A stretch of 45,419 nt of DNA from Burkholderiaceae bacterium (lineage in GTDB: Bacteria > Pseudomonadota > Gammaproteobacteria > Burkholderiales > Burkholderiaceae): the NCBI GenBank assembly GCA_030151165.1, contig JASLEM010000132.1, positions 1 through 45,419 on the forward strand, read 5' to 3'. Made by a program: the position numbers and the translations under genes. Below are positions 42,551 through 45,419 of the stretch, one piece after another. The notes below the pieces were generated by a model, which did not search any database, had not been told where the DNA came from, and worked only from the letters and a program-made list of their open reading frames with translations. Within the stretch, counting starts at the first letter, position 1. Each line of letters starts with the position of its first letter.

Positions 42551-44221
42551 TCACGCCATGGTCGCGTTCAGGTGTTTGTGGATCGCGTGGACGACCACGG
42601 AACCCTCGCCGACGCTGGCCGCCACACGTTTCACCGACCCGGCGCGCACATCGCCCACCGCGAAGATGCCGGGCAGGCTGGTCTCGTAGGCCGAGGCGCG
42701 CAACCGGCCCGTGCCCTCGCTGCCGGTGCAGACGAAGCCGTGAGCGTCGGTCAGGACGCGTCCGCCCATCCAGGCGGTGTTCGGTTCGGCGCCGATCATC
42801 ACGAAGAGGTTGCAGACATCGTGCACGCGGGTCTCGCCGGAATCGCGATGGCGGCAGGTCACGCTGCCGAGCGCTGCATCGCCGTCGAGCTCGGCGATCT
42901 CGGTGCGCGTGTGCAGCGTGATGTCCGGGGAACGGTCGATGCGCTGCACGAGGTAGTCCGACATGGTGTCGGCCAGGCTGTTGCCGCGCACGACCATGTG
43001 GACGTGCTGCGCCTGGCGAGAGAGGTACACCGCAGCCTGGCCGGCGGAGTTGCCGCCACCCACCACGATCACCTGCTGCTCGCCGCACAGCTGCGCTTCC
43101 ATCGGCGTGGCGGCGTAATGGATGCCCTGGCCCTCGAAGCGTGCGTAGTCGCAGATATTCAGTCGCCGATAGCGCGCACCGGTGGCGACGACGACCGAGC
43201 GTGAGACGACCTGGCGTCCATCGTCCAGGCCGATGACGAAGCCTTCCGGCTCGCAACGCAGTTGCTGCGCGACGCGTGAGATCAGCAGATTCACGCCGAA
43301 TTTTTGCGCCTGTACTTGAGCGCGCGAGGCGAGGGCGTGGCCGGAGATGCCTGTGGGAAAACCGAGGTAGTTCTCGATGCGCGAGCTTGTGCCCGCTTGT
43401 CCGCCCGGTGCGAGTCCTTCGATGACCAGCGTCTTCAATCCCTCGGACGCCGCGTAGACGGCGGTCGCGAGTCCGGCTGGCCCCGCGCCGACGATCGTCA
43501 CGTCCTGCACCTCGGTCTGGCCGACGCATTCGGTCAGGCCCAGCGCGTCGGACAGTGCCGCCAGCGTCGGATTGCGCAGCGGCGGCATTCCAGGCGCGAT
43601 GAGCGCGGGCAGCTCGCGCGGCGACAGGTCGAGCGCATGCAGCAGCTGCAGGGAGCCGGTTTCCATGTCTACATCCAACACGCGGTGTGGATAGTTGTTG
43701 CGGATCAGGAAGCGGCGCAGGCGGAGCATGTCCGAGCCGTGCTGGTTTCCCACGAGCACCACGCCCGCCTGCCCGTGCTCGACGAAGCCCATGCGACGCA
43801 GGATCAGCGCGCGAACCACGATCTCGCCGATGTCGGGCTCGGCGGACGTCATCGCGACGAAAGCCGTGCGATCGACACGCAGCACGCAGGCGTCGCCACG
43901 AACGCGCGCGGTCACGAGGTTGCGGGCGCCGCTCAGGAGATCCAGCTCGCCGGTGAACTCCCGCGGCCCGTGAACGGTCAGCACGTGCGAGTCGCCGTGT
44001 TCGTCGTGGTGAAGGATCTCGACCGCGCCGGACAGCACGACGAAGAAGTCGGAATATCTCTCGCCCCGAGCGAACAGCAGCGTCCCGCGAGCGGCTTGCA
44101 GCGTCGTGCCGTAGCCCATCGCCCGCGAGATCATCATCTCGCTCAGGCGAGGCCAGGTCTGTGCCGGGCGGCTGTAAGGATCGCTCGGATTGTCGGCGCG
44201 AAGGGTCGGGTCGGCGGTCAT
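42551..44221 (-). CDS. Cyclic-nucleotide-domain/thioredoxin-reductase-like flavoprotein
   Basis: The 556-residue fusion has a cyclic-nucleotide-binding domain (about 30-150, GTLLFARGERYSDFFVVLSGAVEIL...GELDLLSGA) and a glutaredoxin-like segment without CxxC (about 151-230). A thioredoxin-reductase-type FAD/NAD(P)H module follows, with FAD site GAGPAG (245-250) and nucleotide site GGGNSAG (388-394). The redox CxxC expected just before the second site is replaced by Ala-Ala-Thr-Pro (370-373), so disulfide reduction of thioredoxin is unlikely. ATG 44221 has AGGAG 9 nt upstream. It lies 39 nt after the metallo-hydrolase gene, probably in one operon. Confidence 0.92.
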   Translation of the reverse strand: MTADPTLRADNPSDPYSRPAQTWPRLSEMMISRAMGYGTTLQAARGTLLFARGERYSDFFVVLSGAVEILHHDEHGDSHVLTVHGPREFTGELDLLSGARNLVTARVRGDACVLRVDRTAFVAMTSAEPDIGEIVVRALILRRMGFVEHGQAGVVLVGNQHGSDMLRLRRFLIRNNYPHRVLDVDMETGSLQLLHALDLSPRELPALIAPGMPPLRNPTLAALSDALGLTECVGQTEVQDVTIVGAGPAGLATAVYAASEGLKTLVIEGLAPGGQAGTSSRIENYLGFPTGISGHALASRAQVQAQKFGVNLLISRVAQQLRCEPEGFVIGLDDGRQVVSRSVVVATGARYRRLNICDYARFEGQGIHYAATPMEAQLCGEQQVIVVGGGNSAGQAAVYLSRQAQHVHMVVRGNSLADTMSDYLVQRIDRSPDITLHTRTEIAELDGDAALGSVTCRHRDSGETRVHDVCNLFVMIGAEPNTAWMGGRVLTDAHGFVCTGSEGTGRLRASAYETSLPGIFAVGDVRAGSVKRVAASVGEGSVVVHAIHKHLNATMA

Positions 44222-44260
44222 GTGCGGCAGCTCCTGGACGGGCTCGGTCGCAGCGATGGC

Positions 44261-45283
44261 TCAGCGCGCCGCGGACGCGGCAGGCGACGATCTCGGCGCC
44301 AGCCACGTTGTATAGGGCGCGGGCTCCCAGGCGAATCGGCCTTGATCGGGCACGACGTGCCCAAGCCCCGGGAACGAGATGTGGGCTGCCGCGATCCAGT
44401 AGCCGTTGCGCGCGGCGTCCGCGAAGAGCGCGCGCCGCGACTTCTCCGCGGCGGCCTGGTCGCTGTCGTACTTGAGCCGCACGCCGGCATCGGGGAACTG
44501 GATCGGCGCCACGTGCACGATGTCGCCCCAGACCAGCAACTTCTGGCCATCGCTCTCGACGATGTAGCCCGTGTGCCCGGGCGTGTGTCCGGCGGTCGGG
44601 ACCGAGCGCAGCCCGAGGTCGAGGGCTGCGTTCGGCTCGAAGGTCTGCAAGCGGCCGGCGGCGATGTACGGCTTCAGCGAATCGATGGCGCCGTCGAACA
44701 TCGTGTCGAGGAAGGCCGGTGCCGTCTTTTCGTTCGATCGGTCCGTCCAGTAGGCGGCGTCCACCTTGCTGACGTGGACGATCGCGTTCGGAAAGGCCAT
44801 CGCGCCATTGGCGTTCACGCCGCCGACGTGGTCGCGATGCAGGTGCGTGAGGTAGACGTCGTCCACCTGCCCGGGCGTATAGCCGGCGGCGCGGAGATTG
44901 GCCATCAGGTGACCGCAGCAGTCGCCGTACAGCACGCCGGCGCCGCTGTCGATGAGGATCAGCTTGGTGCCGGTGTTCACCAGGAAGGCATTGATCGATC
45001 CCTCGACGGGACGCTGCACGTCGGCGCGCGACAGCAGCGCCGGCACCTCGCCCGGGCGCGCGTTCGTCATCACCTCGTCGACCGGGAAGGGGTGCGTGCC
45101 GTCCAGCAACGCCGTGATCTCGAACTGGCCAAGCATCATGCGGTAGAAGCCGGGAGCCTGCTGGCGCACCTGGGGAGCGGCGGCAAGCGCTGGCCCGCTG
45201 CACGCGATGGCGCACGACAGCGCGGAGACGATCAGCGCGCGAGCAAGGAGTCGCATGGTTGTGAGTTCGTGGAGGGCGGACAT
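44261..45283 (-). CDS. Exported metallo-beta-lactamase-fold hydrolase
   Basis: The 340-residue protein has an N-terminal Sec signal (LLARALIVSALSCAIACSGPALAAAP) and a metallo-beta-lactamase fold. The zinc motif is HLHRDHVGG, with further ligands in TAGHTPGHTG and WGDIVH and an Asp in ILIDSGAG. It resembles the lactonase-like/MBL hydrolase branch (AHL-lactonase, methyl-parathion-hydrolase relatives); the substrate is not assignable. ATG 45283 is used because a weak GGAAAG precedes it; ATG 45256 gives a shorter signal peptide. A perfect 18-bp palindrome lies 46 nt upstream. It is the first gene of a probable operon with the flavoprotein. Confidence 0.9.
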   Translation of the reverse strand: MSALHELTTMRLLARALIVSALSCAIACSGPALAAAPQVRQQAPGFYRMMLGQFEITALLDGTHPFPVDEVMTNARPGEVPALLSRADVQRPVEGSINAFLVNTGTKLILIDSGAGVLYGDCCGHLMANLRAAGYTPGQVDDVYLTHLHRDHVGGVNANGAMAFPNAIVHVSKVDAAYWTDRSNEKTAPAFLDTMFDGAIDSLKPYIAAGRLQTFEPNAALDLGLRSVPTAGHTPGHTGYIVESDGQKLLVWGDIVHVAPIQFPDAGVRLKYDSDQAAAEKSRRALFADAARNGYWIAAAHISFPGLGHVVPDQGRFAWEPAPYTTWLAPRSSPAASAAR

Positions 45284-45328
45284 CTGGAGCTTTCCAAGGC
45301 GAGCGTGCAATCCACGCACGGCAACCAT

Positions 45329-45346
45329 GATCGCGAGCTCGCGATC
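45329..45346. promoter_or_regulatory. Perfect 18-bp palindrome upstream of the metallo-hydrolase
   Basis: GATCGCGAGCTCGCGATC is fully self-complementary over 18 bp, with a further overlapping GCGATCGC (45341-45348). It is located 46 nt before the metallo-hydrolase start. Such symmetry is typical of a dimeric repressor operator (for example TetR type), but no TetR gene is in the window. The rest of 45284-45419 shows no gene. Confidence 0.45.
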
Positions 45347-45419
45347 GCGAGGCTTGTCGAATTGGCGATGCGCTTGGACATTCGTGCGACTGCGACGCCG
45401 TCCGGTCTTCATCTACGAC

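Overview
The window is GC-rich, and its first 6 kb is the conserved proteobacterial run rpmI-rplT-pheS-pheT-ihfA-merR followed by a tRNA-Pro(GGG) gene. Gene order, protein sequences and composition fit a betaproteobacterium of the order Burkholderiales; genus cannot be fixed from the sequence alone. No rRNA, insertion sequence, phage gene or CRISPR array is visible.

From about 6 kb onward the window is accessory and dominated by signal transduction. Module 1 (6.1-17.7 kb): a beta-propeller/Y_Y_Y sensor histidine kinase (HK1) co-transcribed with a single-domain response regulator; a divergent 2113-residue protein (giant 1: receiver, PAS, kinase-like domain, ATPase, helical repeats, GAF, PAS, histidine kinase); a LuxR-type regulator with a degenerate receiver; and a FixJ-type regulator. 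Module 2 (27.9-41.3 kb) holds the same classes of part: a second Y_Y_Y kinase (HK2), two more degenerate-receiver LuxR regulators, a canonical NarL regulator, and the operon FixJ - single-domain regulator - 1713-residue giant 2 - hybrid kinase. Giant 1 looks like giant 2 joined to the hybrid kinase, so the two modules appear to be paralogous wiring diagrams.

Between the modules (17.9-27.9 kb) lies a metabolic block. It contains a membrane-anchored tri-haem cytochrome c, a 2Fe-2S subunit and a Tat-exported molybdenum hydroxylase (isoquinoline oxidoreductase/aldehyde dehydrogenase type), with a divergent operon encoding an MFS transporter, an XdhC-type cofactor-insertion factor and an unknown protein. 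An alpha/beta hydrolase, an orphan M17 N-terminal-domain protein and a second MFS transporter follow. The right end carries an AraC regulator, a cyclic-nucleotide-domain/thioredoxin-reductase-like flavoprotein and an exported metallo-beta-lactamase-fold hydrolase.

The most interesting signal is non-coding. An 18-bp element close to TATACCAAGGNTCAATGG recurs upstream of the regulator and giant-kinase genes in both modules, in the same orientation as the gene, with a -10-like hexamer 19-21 nt downstream. I did not find it in front of the metabolic genes. It suggests that the two modules form one cross-wired, self-regulating circuit. The other notable points are the loss of catalytic residues in both kinase-like domains, the shared loss of phosphorylation-pocket residues in three LuxR paralogues, and probable leaderless transcripts for both single-domain regulators.
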